This document shows positions 1 to 8,411 of a stretch of 25,472 bases of DNA, in pieces. The notes beneath the pieces were generated by a model. The model was not told the origin of the DNA and did not search any database. It was given only the letters and a program-made list of their open reading frames with translations. The position numbers were made by a program, and so were the translations under genes. This DNA is from JACDDK01 sp035689095. Its GTDB lineage: Bacteria > Actinomycetota > Rubrobacteria > Rubrobacterales > Rubrobacteraceae. The stretch lies in NCBI GenBank assembly GCA_035689095.1, contig DASSMB010000115.1, positions 1 to 25,472 on the forward strand, in the 5' to 3' direction. Numbering within the stretch: the first letter of the stretch is position 1; every line of letters begins with the position of its first letter.

Positions 1-519
1 CGCAAGGGCCGGAGCGGGGCGTGGAAGGAGCTTCTCGGCAAGTACGAGCGGCTGGTCTACTCCATCCCGCTGCGCTACGGGCTCTCGCGCCACGACGCGG
101 CGGACATCGCGCAGCTCACGTTTACCATCCTGATCCAGAACCTCGACACCCTCCCCGAGGACAGCCGGCTGGGAGCCTGGCTCTCGACCGTCGCCCGCCG
201 GCATACCTGGCGCCTCCTTGAGAGCAGTCGCCGCGAGAGCGCGAGCGGGCGCCTGGAGAGCATGGACCTGAACGGCAGCGCGGTCCTCCTCGGCAGGAGC
301 GACTCCGAGACGATAGAGCACTGGGAGCTCTCCGAGTACCTTGACAACGGCCTCTCGCAACTCGGCAAACAGTGCCAGGAACTGCTGCGGGCGCTCTACT
401 TCCAGCCGGAGCGTCCGTCCTACGCGGAGATCTCCGCGCAGCTCGGCCTCCCGCTGGGCAGCATCGGCCCCACCCGCGCCCGCTGTCTCAAACGCCTGCG
501 GGAGAAACTGGGTTCTTAG
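1..519 (+). CDS. ECF-type RNA polymerase sigma factor (5' end missing)
   Basis: The open frame runs in from the left edge and stops with TAG at 517-519; 172 residues are visible. The first part reads as sigma region 2: WKELLGKYERLVYSIPLRYG, then an acidic DAADIAQLTF helix and a GAWLSTVARRHTWR segment, the usual -10 recognition and melting surface. The last 60 residues read as region 4, a helix-turn-helix: SYAEISAQLGLPLGSIGPTR followed by ARCLKRLREKL. Regions 1 and 3 are absent, as in group IV (ECF) factors that redirect RNA polymerase to a small regulon. A putative anti-sigma gene and a TPR-CHAT gene follow on the same strand after 149 bases, so this factor probably controls, and is controlled by, those neighbours. 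The true start lies outside the window and the ECF subgroup cannot be assigned. Confidence 0.88.
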   Translation, partial: RKGRSGAWKELLGKYERLVYSIPLRYGLSRHDAADIAQLTFTILIQNLDTLPEDSRLGAWLSTVARRHTWRLLESSRRESASGRLESMDLNGSAVLLGRSDSETIEHWELSEYLDNGLSQLGKQCQELLRALYFQPERPSYAEISAQLGLPLGSIGPTRARCLKRLREKLGS

Positions 520-580
520 GCAGCCGCCGCGCGTTTGCGTAGGTTTATTTACGTTATACGTTGTTTGGACCAGGTCGGAT

Positions 581-612
581 GTATTTTTCCCGCCGCGCGC
601 AGCATCTATACT
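581..612 (+). promoter_or_regulatory. Putative promoter before the anti-sigma/CHAT genes
   Basis: GTATTTTT at 581-588 is followed after 13 bases by GCATCTATACT at 602-612. Nearly the same pair, with a 14-base spacer, occurs at 5766-5794 upstream of the glycan operon, including flanking matches (CGGATGTATTTTTC against CGAACGTATTTTTC). The repeat suggests a common sigma factor, possibly the ECF factor encoded at 1-519. TATACT at 607-612 could equally be an ordinary vegetative -10 box, so the assignment is open. Confidence 0.4.
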
Positions 613-668
613 ATGTAGGCTGCGGAGGCGCTCGGAGCGCGGTGAGGTGTAGCGGAGGCGTGGAGAAT

Positions 669-1298
669 ATGAGAGAGCGAGACGAGATAGACTTCGGCCG
701 GCTGGTCGACTGGATCGAGGGTGACCTCGCCCCGGAGGAGGCCGCAGAAGTCGAGGAGCGCGTCGCCCGCGCTGACGAAGAGACCCGGGCCGACGCCGAG
801 TGGTTGCGGGCTTTCCGTAGCGTGAGCGAGGCTACCGTGCTGGTCTCTCCGCCCCCAGAGGTCCACGATGCGCTCGTAGGACGGTTCGAGGCGTACGCGG
901 AGGACCGCCGAGAGCCCGGTCTCCATCGACGCCTGCTCGCAACGCTGTCGTTCGACAGCAGCCTGCAACCGGCTTTCGGCGTGCGTTCCGCCGGCACGCG
1001 GGAGTCTCACCGGCAGTTGATCTTTGCCACATATGCCGCGGATGTCGCGTTGGACACTTTCTACCGTTCCCGCGATAACCGGGTCGACCTCGAAGGGCAG
1101 GTCTTCCCGGCGGGAGAAGACCCCGAGCATCATACGTTCGCGGTCCAGCTCCTCGAAGGGGAGTCGGATCGCGGGACGACAGCCACAGACGACCTCGGTG
1201 CTTTCAGCTTCCGGGCGATCCAACCGGGCGCCTACGATCTTCTGCTGGACGACGGGGAGGTAGAGATACGACTAGCTCAGGTGGACTTGCGGACGTGA
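669..1298 (+). CDS. Putative soluble anti-sigma-like regulator
   Basis: I start this at ATG 669, which has a GGAGG-containing leader just upstream; the longer in-frame version from 561 crosses the promoter-like region and reads as non-coding. The product is 209 residues. Residues 1-60 are acidic and helical (DWIEGDLAPEEAAEVEERVA, then a WLRAFRSV helix), like the N-terminal sigma-binding domain of anti-sigma factors. I see neither the HxxxCxxC zinc-binding motif nor a transmembrane helix, so it is probably cytosolic. The last 70 residues (from VDLEGQVFP through AFSFRAIQPGAYDLLL) look like a small beta-sandwich of the carboxypeptidase-regulatory or SpaA/Cna-B kind. It lies between the sigma gene and the CHAT gene, 3 bases before the latter. 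Binding to the sigma factor is inferred from position and the N-terminal pattern, not from a recognised family. Confidence 0.6.
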   Translation: MRERDEIDFGRLVDWIEGDLAPEEAAEVEERVARADEETRADAEWLRAFRSVSEATVLVSPPPEVHDALVGRFEAYAEDRREPGLHRRLLATLSFDSSLQPAFGVRSAGTRESHRQLIFATYAADVALDTFYRSRDNRVDLEGQVFPAGEDPEHHTFAVQLLEGESDRGTTATDDLGAFSFRAIQPGAYDLLLDDGEVEIRLAQVDLRT

Positions 1299-1301
1299 GA
1301 G

Positions 1302-4184
1302 GTGGACATATCCTTCGAACATGAGGTCGCGCGCGGCCTTGTGGACGCTCTGCTCGAAAGCCCCTCCCGAGAAGAACAGGCCGCGCTGATCGAGTCCTCC
1401 GGCCTGCTCAACCCCGGCGGACTCGACCGGCTGCTCGAAGCCGCGGCGCAACTGGTCGGGAGCGACCCCGCGAAGGCCCGGGAACTCGCCACCCTGTGCG
1501 CCGACCTAGCGGAGCGGGCCGGTTCCAGGATCGCCATCCCCCGCGCGGACTACGTGCTCGTACAGACACACTTCATCAACGGGGAGTTCGACGAGGCGCT
1601 GCAACGGGCGAAGCGCGCTCGCGAGGGCTATCTCGCGCTTGGGGAGGACCTGGAAGCCCTGAGGACCGACGTGGGCCGAATGGCAGTCCTGCTGGAGCAG
1701 GGCCACTATACGGAGGTTCTCCAGACGGGCGCCGCCGTCCTAGAAACTCTGGATGGTCGCGGCGTGCTCCAGGCGCCTTCCGGCGAGTACGATGCCGTCC
1801 TCCTCGCCGCTCTCGTCTACCAGAACCTCGGGGGGTGCTACGAGTACATGGGCCGCTATGACCGGGCGCTCGAGTCCTACGCCGCCGCGGAGGAACGCTA
1901 CCGGGCGCTCGGCATTACCGATCGGGTCGGGGAGATTAGCAGTAACCGCGGCTTCATCCTCCTCTCGCTCGGACGCGGTAGCGAGGCGCTGGCGGCCCAC
2001 GAGGCCGCTGCCGACATCTTCGAGAAGGCAGGGCTGACCCTCTCCTACAGCAAGGCGCTCGCCAATGCGGGCGAAGCGCATTTACGGCTCGCCAACTACG
2101 CTCAGAGCCTCGATGTGTTTGAGCGCGCTCGCAAGCTGCTTCGTCCACTTGAGGCGCTCACCGAAGACTGCTTCCTTATCCGGAACATAGCCGGCGCTTA
2201 CCTGGACCTAAACCTGTACACTGAAGCGCTGGCGGCATACAGAGAGGCTGTCTCCATGCTCGGTACCACGGGCATGGTCCACGACCGCGCGCTCGCGCTC
2301 TGGGGAATGGGGTCGGCGCTCATCGCCCGTCTGGAGTTCAATGAAGGCGAGCAAACGATTAACGAGGCTGCGGCGTTGTTCTCCGAGGCGGGCAACGCGC
2401 CAATGCTCTCGGGCGTGATGCTTGAGCGCGCCTCTCTGATGGCTGCTCGCGGAGAACGCGAGGCCGCCCTGGAGGAGGCGCAAAAGGCGCTGGACCTCGT
2501 CTCCGATACGGACTGGCCGGTTCAGGCCGTCTACGCGCATCTCCGTCTGGCAGACCTCAACCTGCCGGATACCGGACGCGCCGAGGCGCATCTTCGGGCC
2601 GCGCGGCAGATCTCTGACCGTCTGGCGCTGCCGCACCTGCGCTACCGGTTGGACGAGCGGCTCGGTCACGTGCGGCGCCTCCAGGGCCGGGAGGAGGAGG
2701 CGCGGGTACTTCTGGAGTCGGCGATAGAAGAGATAGAGCGCTTGCGCGGCACGGTCTCTCAGGAGGCGGTGCGGACCTCGTTCCTGCGGGACAAGACCGC
2801 TGCATACGAGGACCTGCTGGAGCTATACCTCGACCGGGACGATGCGGAAGGGCGGCATGGAGCCTTCGCTGTTGCGGAGCGGGCCAAGTCCCGGGCGCTC
2901 GTAGATCTCCTGACCGGCGTTATCGAGAAGGCGCCGTCGGCTGCGGACGGAGGAGATGAGGAGGAGCGGCTGCGCGGCCTGCAAGCGGACCTCAACACAG
3001 TCTACAGCCAGATCCTCGGCGGGACCGGCGGTGAGGAAGGATTGCTGCGTCTGCCGGATCTCCGGCGGCGGGCGGTAGAGTTGGAACAGAAGATCAGCCG
3101 CATACGCCTCGAAGCATCGGCCAACCACGAGCTCTTCTCCGCCGCACTCCCGACTGAGACCGTGAGAGAGCGGCTGTCCGGCGACGTCACGATGCTCTCC
3201 TACCACGTGATCGGCGATGAGATCGTCGCCTTCGTGAGCGCGCGCGGCGACATCCAGACCGCCCGGCGCCTCGGCACCGTCGAGACGATGGAGCACCTCC
3301 TGCGGGGTCTGGAGATGCAATGGGACCGCTTCCGGGCCGGACCGGAGTTCGTCGGCCGCCACATGCCCCTCCTCGAACGCTCTACCCTGCGAATACTCGC
3401 CGCCCTCTACGACGACCTGATCAGACCCGTCAGAGAAATGATAGAAGCTGGCGCCCCCTCCTACGGACCGCGCAAGCTCGTCATCGTGCCGCACGGTCTG
3501 CTGCACAACGTCCCGTTTCACGCCCTCTTCGACGGCGAGAGCTACATGCTGGAGGAGTTCGAGATTTCCTACGCGCCGAGCGCCACGGTCTATGCTCTCT
3601 GCCAGCGACGGCCCCCCAGAATGACCGGCCGCTCCCTCGTAATGGGCGTCCCGGACCCGATGATACCCGCCGTCGCAGACGAAGCCCGCGCTGTAGCCGC
3701 AAGCCTCCCCGGAGCCGAGCTGCTGGTAGACGAACGGGCCACTATAGAGGGGCTCCGGGCGTCGGCGGCTCGTTCCAGCACGCTGCACCTGGCCTGCCAC
3801 GGCCTCTTCCGCACCGACAACCCGATGTTCTCCTCGTTGAAGCTGCACGACGGCTGGCTGACCGCCGCCGACGTAATGAGCCTCGACCTCAACGGGGCGC
3901 TGGTCACGCTGAGCGCCTGCGAGTCCGGGCGCAGCGAGGTGTTCGCTGGAGATGAGGTCATCGGCCTGACGCGGGCCTTCCTCGGGGCCGGGGCGGCGAC
4001 GCTCGCGGTAAGTCTCTGGCTGGTCCAGGACGAGACTACGGCGCTGCTGATGCGAAGCTGGTACGAAAAGATCGGGACCGGCAGGGGACGGGCGGCGGCG
4101 CTTCGCGCCGCCCAACTGGAGATTAAGGAAGAGTCACCGCACCCATACTACTGGGCGCCATTCATCCTGACCGGCCACCGTTAG
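1302..4184 (+). CDS. TPR-repeat CHAT-domain (caspase-like) protease
   Basis: The frame starts at GTG 1302, three bases after the preceding stop, and encodes 960 residues with no signal peptide or membrane segment. Residues about 45-480 contain tandem TPR-like helical pairs, for example LGGCYEYMGRYDRALESY and IAGAYLDLNLYTEALAAY. A coiled, charged linker follows. The C-terminal third is a CHAT domain: LVIVPHGLLHNVPFHALFDG, then STLHLACHGLF with catalytic His833, then LVTLSACESG with nucleophile Cys873, ending in YYWAPFILTG. Both catalytic residues are present, so it is probably an active clan CD cysteine peptidase. In this family TPRs typically sense a partner and CHAT cleaves a protein target. 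The adjacent anti-sigma-like protein and the downstream secreted subtilase are the obvious candidate substrates, which is inference from order. Confidence 0.9.
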   Translation: MDISFEHEVARGLVDALLESPSREEQAALIESSGLLNPGGLDRLLEAAAQLVGSDPAKARELATLCADLAERAGSRIAIPRADYVLVQTHFINGEFDEALQRAKRAREGYLALGEDLEALRTDVGRMAVLLEQGHYTEVLQTGAAVLETLDGRGVLQAPSGEYDAVLLAALVYQNLGGCYEYMGRYDRALESYAAAEERYRALGITDRVGEISSNRGFILLSLGRGSEALAAHEAAADIFEKAGLTLSYSKALANAGEAHLRLANYAQSLDVFERARKLLRPLEALTEDCFLIRNIAGAYLDLNLYTEALAAYREAVSMLGTTGMVHDRALALWGMGSALIARLEFNEGEQTINEAAALFSEAGNAPMLSGVMLERASLMAARGEREAALEEAQKALDLVSDTDWPVQAVYAHLRLADLNLPDTGRAEAHLRAARQISDRLALPHLRYRLDERLGHVRRLQGREEEARVLLESAIEEIERLRGTVSQEAVRTSFLRDKTAAYEDLLELYLDRDDAEGRHGAFAVAERAKSRALVDLLTGVIEKAPSAADGGDEEERLRGLQADLNTVYSQILGGTGGEEGLLRLPDLRRRAVELEQKISRIRLEASANHELFSAALPTETVRERLSGDVTMLSYHVIGDEIVAFVSARGDIQTARRLGTVETMEHLLRGLEMQWDRFRAGPEFVGRHMPLLERSTLRILAALYDDLIRPVREMIEAGAPSYGPRKLVIVPHGLLHNVPFHALFDGESYMLEEFEISYAPSATVYALCQRRPPRMTGRSLVMGVPDPMIPAVADEARAVAASLPGAELLVDERATIEGLRASAARSSTLHLACHGLFRTDNPMFSSLKLHDGWLTAADVMSLDLNGALVTLSACESGRSEVFAGDEVIGLTRAFLGAGAATLAVSLWLVQDETTALLMRSWYEKIGTGRGRAAALRAAQLEIKEESPHPYYWAPFILTGHR

Positions 4185-4222
4185 AGCCTCAAGAGGCGCT
4201 TCTTTCCGCATCTAGCTCATTC

Positions 4223-4242
4223 TGACTAGGAAAATCTAGTTA
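4223..4242 (+). terminator. Possible weak terminator hairpin after the CHAT gene
   Basis: TGACTAG (4223-4229 with one G-U pair) faces CTAGTTA (4236-4242) across a GAAAAT loop, followed by TTTTG. The stem is short and AT-rich and the T-run brief. A still smaller GCCTC/GAGGC pair lies at 4186-4197. The remaining part of the 136-base gap up to 4320 holds a TTGACG at 4293 but no convincing -10 at proper spacing. Confidence 0.25.
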
Positions 4243-4320
4243 TTTTGAAAGATGCGCTCGCGTCGGTGGTGGGCTAGGGTGGTTTTGGACGGTTGACGTA
4301 CGCCAGTCAGGATAATACAC

Positions 4321-5649
4321 ATGCCAGCTAGCTACAGTGGTGGCGAAACAAGAACCGCGAGGTCATCTTCCGGGGCGGCGGCCGCGGCCGGCATCCTGTG
4401 GCCTATCAGGCGGCTCGCCCTGTGCTGTCTGGCGCTCCTGGCGCTGTTGACGATAACCTTCGCCGCGGCGAACCCCGCACAGGCTCTCGTCGCGAGTAAG
4501 GATTTCAACAACGGCGAGGTCGTCGTAAAGCTCTCCGGCGGCGTTGCCATTGACGAGATCAACGCCGACTATGGCTCGGTCACGGTCGAGAAGCTGCTCG
4601 GCAGCGCGGGGATCTACCTGCTCAAGCTCCCCGCGTCGGCTGACACCCAGGCCGTGGCGGCGCGGATGGAGACCGACCCGCGCCTCATCTACGCCGAGCC
4701 GAACTTCGTCGCCGAGTCCCCGGAGGGCGACGGGAGGTTTAGGGCCTTCGGTCTGTCCGAGACCAAACCGGACTACGAGCAGTACGCCGCCAGCTCGCTC
4801 GGTCTCTCCTGCGCCCGCAAGGTCAGCCGCGGCGCGGGCACGACGGTCGCCGTGCTGGACACGGGGGCTCAGTTGGATCACCCCGACCTCCAACCGAACT
4901 TCCAGGGCGTCGCCCGCTACGACTTCGTGGACGATGATACGGACCCCTCGGACCACCCGGTAGGTTTGGACAGCAACGGTAACGGCGTCGCCGACGAGCT
5001 ATCCGGGCACGGGACCCACGTGGCCGGGATCGTCGAGTTCGTGGCGCCGGACGCCAAGATCATGCCGCTCCGCGTCCTCGACACCGAGGGCTTCGGCAAC
5101 GTCTTCGTGATCGCCGAAGCCATCTCATTCGCCGGGCGCAACGGCGCGGACGTCATCAACATGAGCTTCGGCACCGCCGGACGCTCGGACCTCCTGCAAG
5201 ACGTCATAAAGCAGGTTTCGGAGAGCGGTGCCGTCGTAGTAGCCGCCGCCGGTAACTCTTCCGCCGATACCCCGCACTACCCGGCGGCCGGAGACGACGT
5301 TATCGCGACGACCTCCGTGGACAGGTTCAATAAGAAGTCCGGCTTCGCCAACTACGGCCCGTGGGTGGACGTGGCGGCGCCCGGCGACGGCATCCGCAGC
5401 ACCTTCCCGACGAGCACCAATGCCTACTGGAGCGGCACCTCCATGGCCGCGCCCTTCGTCGCCGGTCAGGCCGCTCTCATACACAGCGTCAACCCGCTCC
5501 TGACCGCCGCCGGGGTGCGGGGCGTGATCTCCAGCACCGCCCGCCCGCTGGACGCGAACAACCCGGACTATTCCGGGATGCTCGGCGCTGGCAGCGCGGA
5601 CATAGGCGCCAGCATGCGCCAGCTACGACCGAGTACCGTCTGCGGCTGA
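4321..5649 (+). CDS. Secreted subtilisin-like (S8) serine protease
   Basis: The product has 442 residues from ATG 4321, with AGGA at 4309-4312 as ribosome binding site. Residues about 30-57 form a signal peptide: twin arginine (RRLALCCLALLALL), a hydrophobic core, then a PAQA cleavage site. Residues about 62-135 resemble an I9-type inhibitor propeptide (EVVVKLSGG to RLIYAEPNFV). The peptidase domain carries the complete triad: Asp180 in VAVLDTGAQLDHPDL, His230 in GHGTHVAGI, Ser374 in GTSMAAPFVAG, plus oxyanion-hole Asn312 in AAAGNSS. It should fold as a zymogen, mature by autoprocessing and work outside the membrane. It ends soon after the catalytic domain, without a cell-wall anchor or extra domain. 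It follows the TPR-CHAT gene on the same strand after 136 bases, which may mean co-regulation. Confidence 0.93.
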   Translation: MPASYSGGETRTARSSSGAAAAAGILWPIRRLALCCLALLALLTITFAAANPAQALVASKDFNNGEVVVKLSGGVAIDEINADYGSVTVEKLLGSAGIYLLKLPASADTQAVAARMETDPRLIYAEPNFVAESPEGDGRFRAFGLSETKPDYEQYAASSLGLSCARKVSRGAGTTVAVLDTGAQLDHPDLQPNFQGVARYDFVDDDTDPSDHPVGLDSNGNGVADELSGHGTHVAGIVEFVAPDAKIMPLRVLDTEGFGNVFVIAEAISFAGRNGADVINMSFGTAGRSDLLQDVIKQVSESGAVVVAAAGNSSADTPHYPAAGDDVIATTSVDRFNKKSGFANYGPWVDVAAPGDGIRSTFPTSTNAYWSGTSMAAPFVAGQAALIHSVNPLLTAAGVRGVISSTARPLDANNPDYSGMLGAGSADIGASMRQLRPSTVCG

Positions 5650-6008
5650 ACCGGCTAAACGCACCGCCCGTCCCGGAACGCAGACTCAAAATCTCCGAGG
5701 AGCCGTCCCCTTCCGGTGCGCCGTGGAACGACAGAGAATAAAGTCGCCTCTCCGTCCTCCCGAACGTATTTTTCGACGTCCCACTCTGCATCTACTAGTT
5801 AACGAATATTTAATCTATATACTCGGAGTACCAGGAGGGATGTTGCAAGTAAACGAAGGTTGTGAGGCAATTACTGCCCCCAATTCGAGCATCGGACCAT
5901 CCGATCCTGGAGCGTAGACGTATTGTTTAACACAGAGTTAACGGAGGGAGTAACTTTAATATACCGAACATTCGATAGGAGTCGCTTGATAGCTGGAGGG
6001 GATGCGAC
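5650..6008. other. 359-base intergenic region, AT-richer leader of the glycan operon
   Basis: No convincing gene is present. The left part, up to about 5755, has the base composition of the coding DNA. From about 5762 it becomes AT-rich and contains the GTATTTTT/GCATCTA motif at 5766-5794, a small inverted repeat at 5891-5905 (ATCGGA-CCA-TCCGAT), and a second AT-rich stretch at 5925-5965 (TTTAAC, GTTAAC, TAATATACC) that could hold another promoter. GGAGGGG at 5995-6001 is the ribosome binding site of the TTG start at 6009. A 25-codon frame from ATG 5840 has its SD too close to be trusted. Confidence 0.5.
5766..5794 (+). promoter_or_regulatory. Second copy of the GTATTTTT/GCATCTA promoter-like motif
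   Basis: GTATTTTT at 5766-5773, a 14-base spacer, then GCATCTA at 5788-5794. It resembles the element at 581-612 far more than the surrounding intergenic DNA does. It lies about 220 bases upstream of the nine-gene glycan operon in the same direction. If real, it places that operon in the same regulon as the sigma/CHAT block. Confidence 0.35.
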
Positions 6009-7184
6009 TTGAAGATACTCATGTACTCGCACGACTCGTACGGGCTGGGCCACCTGCGGCGGACGCTCGCGCTCGCCGAGTCCTTCGTGGCCCGCAGCAC
6101 GGGTACGAGCGTCCTGATCCTCACGGGCTCGACCGTCTCGGGCACTTTTCGGATGTCGCCCGGCATAGACCTCGTGAAGCTGCCCTCAGCGGTCAAGGTG
6201 GCGAACGGCGTGTATGAGCCCAGCAGGATGAAAGTCAACTTCGACTCCCTAAAGAAGCTGCGCTCTGGTCTGATCCTGAGCACCGCCGAAGCGTTCGACC
6301 CCGACGCTTTCATCGTAGATAAAGCGCCGCTCGGGATGAAACGCGAGGTCTACCCCACCCTGGACTTCCTGCGCCGGCATCGGCCCTTCACACTCACGGT
6401 GCTGGGTCTGCGGGACGTGATGGACGAGCCGTGGCGGATACGCCGCAACTGGAGTGAGAGCGGCATCGCCCAGGCTATCGAGGAGCTGTACGACACCATC
6501 CTGATCTACGGTCCCCGCGAAGTCTACGACCCGCTGCCGGAGTACGGTCTCCCGGAGTCCACCCTCGAACGGTGCCACTACGTGGGCTACGTCGGACGCG
6601 GCCCCGCGCTGGAGGAGAGCGGCGCTCTTCAATGCCCACCGGGGTTCGTGCTCGTTACCGCCGGCGGAGGCGGCGACGGATTCTTCCTCATCAAGAGCTA
6701 CCTGGATAGCTTGCGGGGGAGCGAGCCGGCCTTCGACTCCATCGTTGTAACGGGTCCGATGATGGACGACGACTCCAGGAGGGAGATAGAGCGGCTCGCG
6801 AGCGGGCTTCGAGTGAGTGTGACGGAGTTCCGGACGGACATGGAGCATCTCATCCGTCAGGCCGGGGCGGTGGTCGCGATGGGCGGCTACAACACAACCA
6901 TCGAGTTGCTGGCGGCGCGCAAGGCCGCCCTGATCGTGCCGCGGGTTGAGCCCCGGCTCGAACAGCTCATCCGGGCCAAGCGGCTCTCGGAGCTCGGCCT
7001 GATCGAGATGATCCACCCCGGAGACCTCACCCCGGCCCGGATGCGGGAGAAGGTGGAGGCTCTGCTCGCTCGCGACCCGGCCTCCTTCGGACAGGTATCG
7101 GTGGACCTCTCCGGCGCCCGGCGGGCCGTGGGGATCGTCCGCTCGGGGATCGCGAGGAAGCGCACGCTGGCGCTCGGGGCGTAG
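6009..7184 (+). CDS. Predicted glycosyltransferase, MurG-like GT-B fold (COG4671 type)
   Basis: The start is TTG 6009, preceded by GGAGGGG at a good distance, giving 391 residues that open directly with the nucleotide-sugar fold: MKILMYSHDSYGLGHLRRTL, the hallmark of the COG4671 predicted glycosyltransferases related to MurG and GT28 enzymes. The C-terminal half has the donor-binding Rossmann domain (FVLVTAGGGGDG; VVAMGGYNTTIELLAARKAA), the latter resembling the GGxNT donor loop of that group. It is presumably a cytosolic or membrane-associated enzyme transferring a sugar to a lipid or glycan acceptor; donor and acceptor cannot be read from sequence. It is the first gene of the operon and the next start lies four bases after its stop. 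Confidence 0.85.
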   Translation: MKILMYSHDSYGLGHLRRTLALAESFVARSTGTSVLILTGSTVSGTFRMSPGIDLVKLPSAVKVANGVYEPSRMKVNFDSLKKLRSGLILSTAEAFDPDAFIVDKAPLGMKREVYPTLDFLRRHRPFTLTVLGLRDVMDEPWRIRRNWSESGIAQAIEELYDTILIYGPREVYDPLPEYGLPESTLERCHYVGYVGRGPALEESGALQCPPGFVLVTAGGGGDGFFLIKSYLDSLRGSEPAFDSIVVTGPMMDDDSRREIERLASGLRVSVTEFRTDMEHLIRQAGAVVAMGGYNTTIELLAARKAALIVPRVEPRLEQLIRAKRLSELGLIEMIHPGDLTPARMREKVEALLARDPASFGQVSVDLSGARRAVGIVRSGIARKRTLALGA

Positions 7185-7188
7185 CGGC

Positions 7189-8409
7189 GTGAAGGTCGGC
7201 TACGTCCTCAAGCGGTATCCGCGCTACTCCGAGACGTTCGTCGTCAACGAGATACTCGCCCACGAAGCCGCCGGGATGGAGGTCGAGATCTTCTCTCTCC
7301 TCTACCCGGAAGACGGTCATTTCCAGGACGCCATCTCGCGGGTGCGCGCGCCCGTCACCTACCTCCCCACGAAGGGCCTGAAAGCCCAGGACTTCTGGAC
7401 GATGCTCGCCGAGGCTGGCGACGCCGCTCCTGGCCTGTGGTCTTCCCTGGAGGACGCGCGGAACGAGGAGGCGCGCTACGTATACCAGGCGGCCATGCTC
7501 GCGCGCGAGACCCGGAGGCGCGGCATCTCCCACCTGCACGCCCACTTCGCCACCGCATCCACCACCGTGGCGCGGCTCGCGGCCCGTTTCGCGGAGGTCC
7601 CATACACCTTCACCGCCCACGCCAAGGACATCTTCCACGAGAGCGTCGTCCCCGAAGACCTGCGGCGCAAGCTGGCCGACGCCGCCGTAGCGATCACGGT
7701 CAGCGACTATAACCTGGAGTACCTGCGTGGAGCCCACGGCCCGGCGGCGGAGCGGGTGCGGCGCGTCTACAACGGCCTCGACCTGGAGAGATTCCCCTAC
7801 AGCCCACCGGATGAACGGCCACCTCTCATAGTCGCGGTCGGGCGTCTCGTGGAGAAGAAGGGGTTCGCGGACCTCGTTTCAGCCTGCGCGGTCCTGAGAG
7901 ATCGCGGCTTGGAGTTCCGATGCAGGATCCTCGGCCAGGGAGACCAGGAAGCGGCGCTCAGGGAACGAATCTCCCGTCTCGGTCTCGACGGGCGGGTAGA
8001 GTTGCTCGGTCCCCGGCCACAGCGGGAGATGGCGGAGTACGTCCGGAAGGCGGCGGTCTTCGCCGCGCCGTGCGTCGTAGGCTCGGACGGCAACCGCGAC
8101 GGCCTGCCGACGGTGCTCCTGGAAGCGATGGCCCTCGGGACGCCGTGCGTCTCCACCGACGTGACCGGCATCCCGGAGGTGCTGCAAAACGGAAAGACCG
8201 GCCTGATGGTCCCCCAGCGCGACCCCGAGGCGCTCGCCACGGCCATCGAGTGGCTGATCCGCGACCCGGAGCTTCGGGTCGAGCTGGCGGAAAACGCGCG
8301 GCGCTTGATCGAGGCCGACTTCGATATCCACGTGAACGCCGCCCGTCTGCGGCAAGTCTTCCGGTCCGCCGCGGAGGCGCCGCTCACGATGGCCCGGCAG
8401 GTGTCCTGA
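7189..8409 (+). CDS. Glycosyltransferase family 4 (WcaL/CpsK-like)
   Basis: The product has 406 residues from GTG 7189. The N-terminus, VGYVLKRYPRYSETFVVNEI, carries the YPxxSETFVxNE signature common in WcaL/AmsK-type exopolysaccharide glycosyltransferases. The C-terminal domain shows IVAVGRLVEKKGFADLV, then the donor-site stretch DGLPTVLLEAMALGTPCVST and GIPEVLQNGKTGLMV, i.e. the GT4 retaining EX7E-type motif with Asp in the first acidic position. It probably uses a nucleotide-activated sugar on the cytosolic side of the membrane. The short gap before it and the coupled gene after it make it part of the glycan operon. The acceptor is unknown. Confidence 0.9.
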   Translation: MKVGYVLKRYPRYSETFVVNEILAHEAAGMEVEIFSLLYPEDGHFQDAISRVRAPVTYLPTKGLKAQDFWTMLAEAGDAAPGLWSSLEDARNEEARYVYQAAMLARETRRRGISHLHAHFATASTTVARLAARFAEVPYTFTAHAKDIFHESVVPEDLRRKLADAAVAITVSDYNLEYLRGAHGPAAERVRRVYNGLDLERFPYSPPDERPPLIVAVGRLVEKKGFADLVSACAVLRDRGLEFRCRILGQGDQEAALRERISRLGLDGRVELLGPRPQREMAEYVRKAAVFAAPCVVGSDGNRDGLPTVLLEAMALGTPCVSTDVTGIPEVLQNGKTGLMVPQRDPEALATAIEWLIRDPELRVELAENARRLIEADFDIHVNAARLRQVFRSAAEAPLTMARQVS

Positions 8410-8411
8410 GG

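Noticed and set aside
2823..4115. 430-codon open frame on the minus strand opposite the CHAT gene
   Set aside because: It lies entirely antisense to a clear CHAT domain with catalytic motifs, has no recognisable motif, and reflects high GC at third positions.
4293..4316. TTGACG and GATAAT before the subtilase gene as a promoter
   Set aside because: The spacer is only 12 bases, and the -10 would sit on the ribosome binding site.
5840..5917. 25-codon frame starting ATG 5840 after AGGAGGG
   Set aside because: The SD is only one or two bases from the ATG, the peptide is not hydrophobic and resembles nothing; it may be chance in the leader region.
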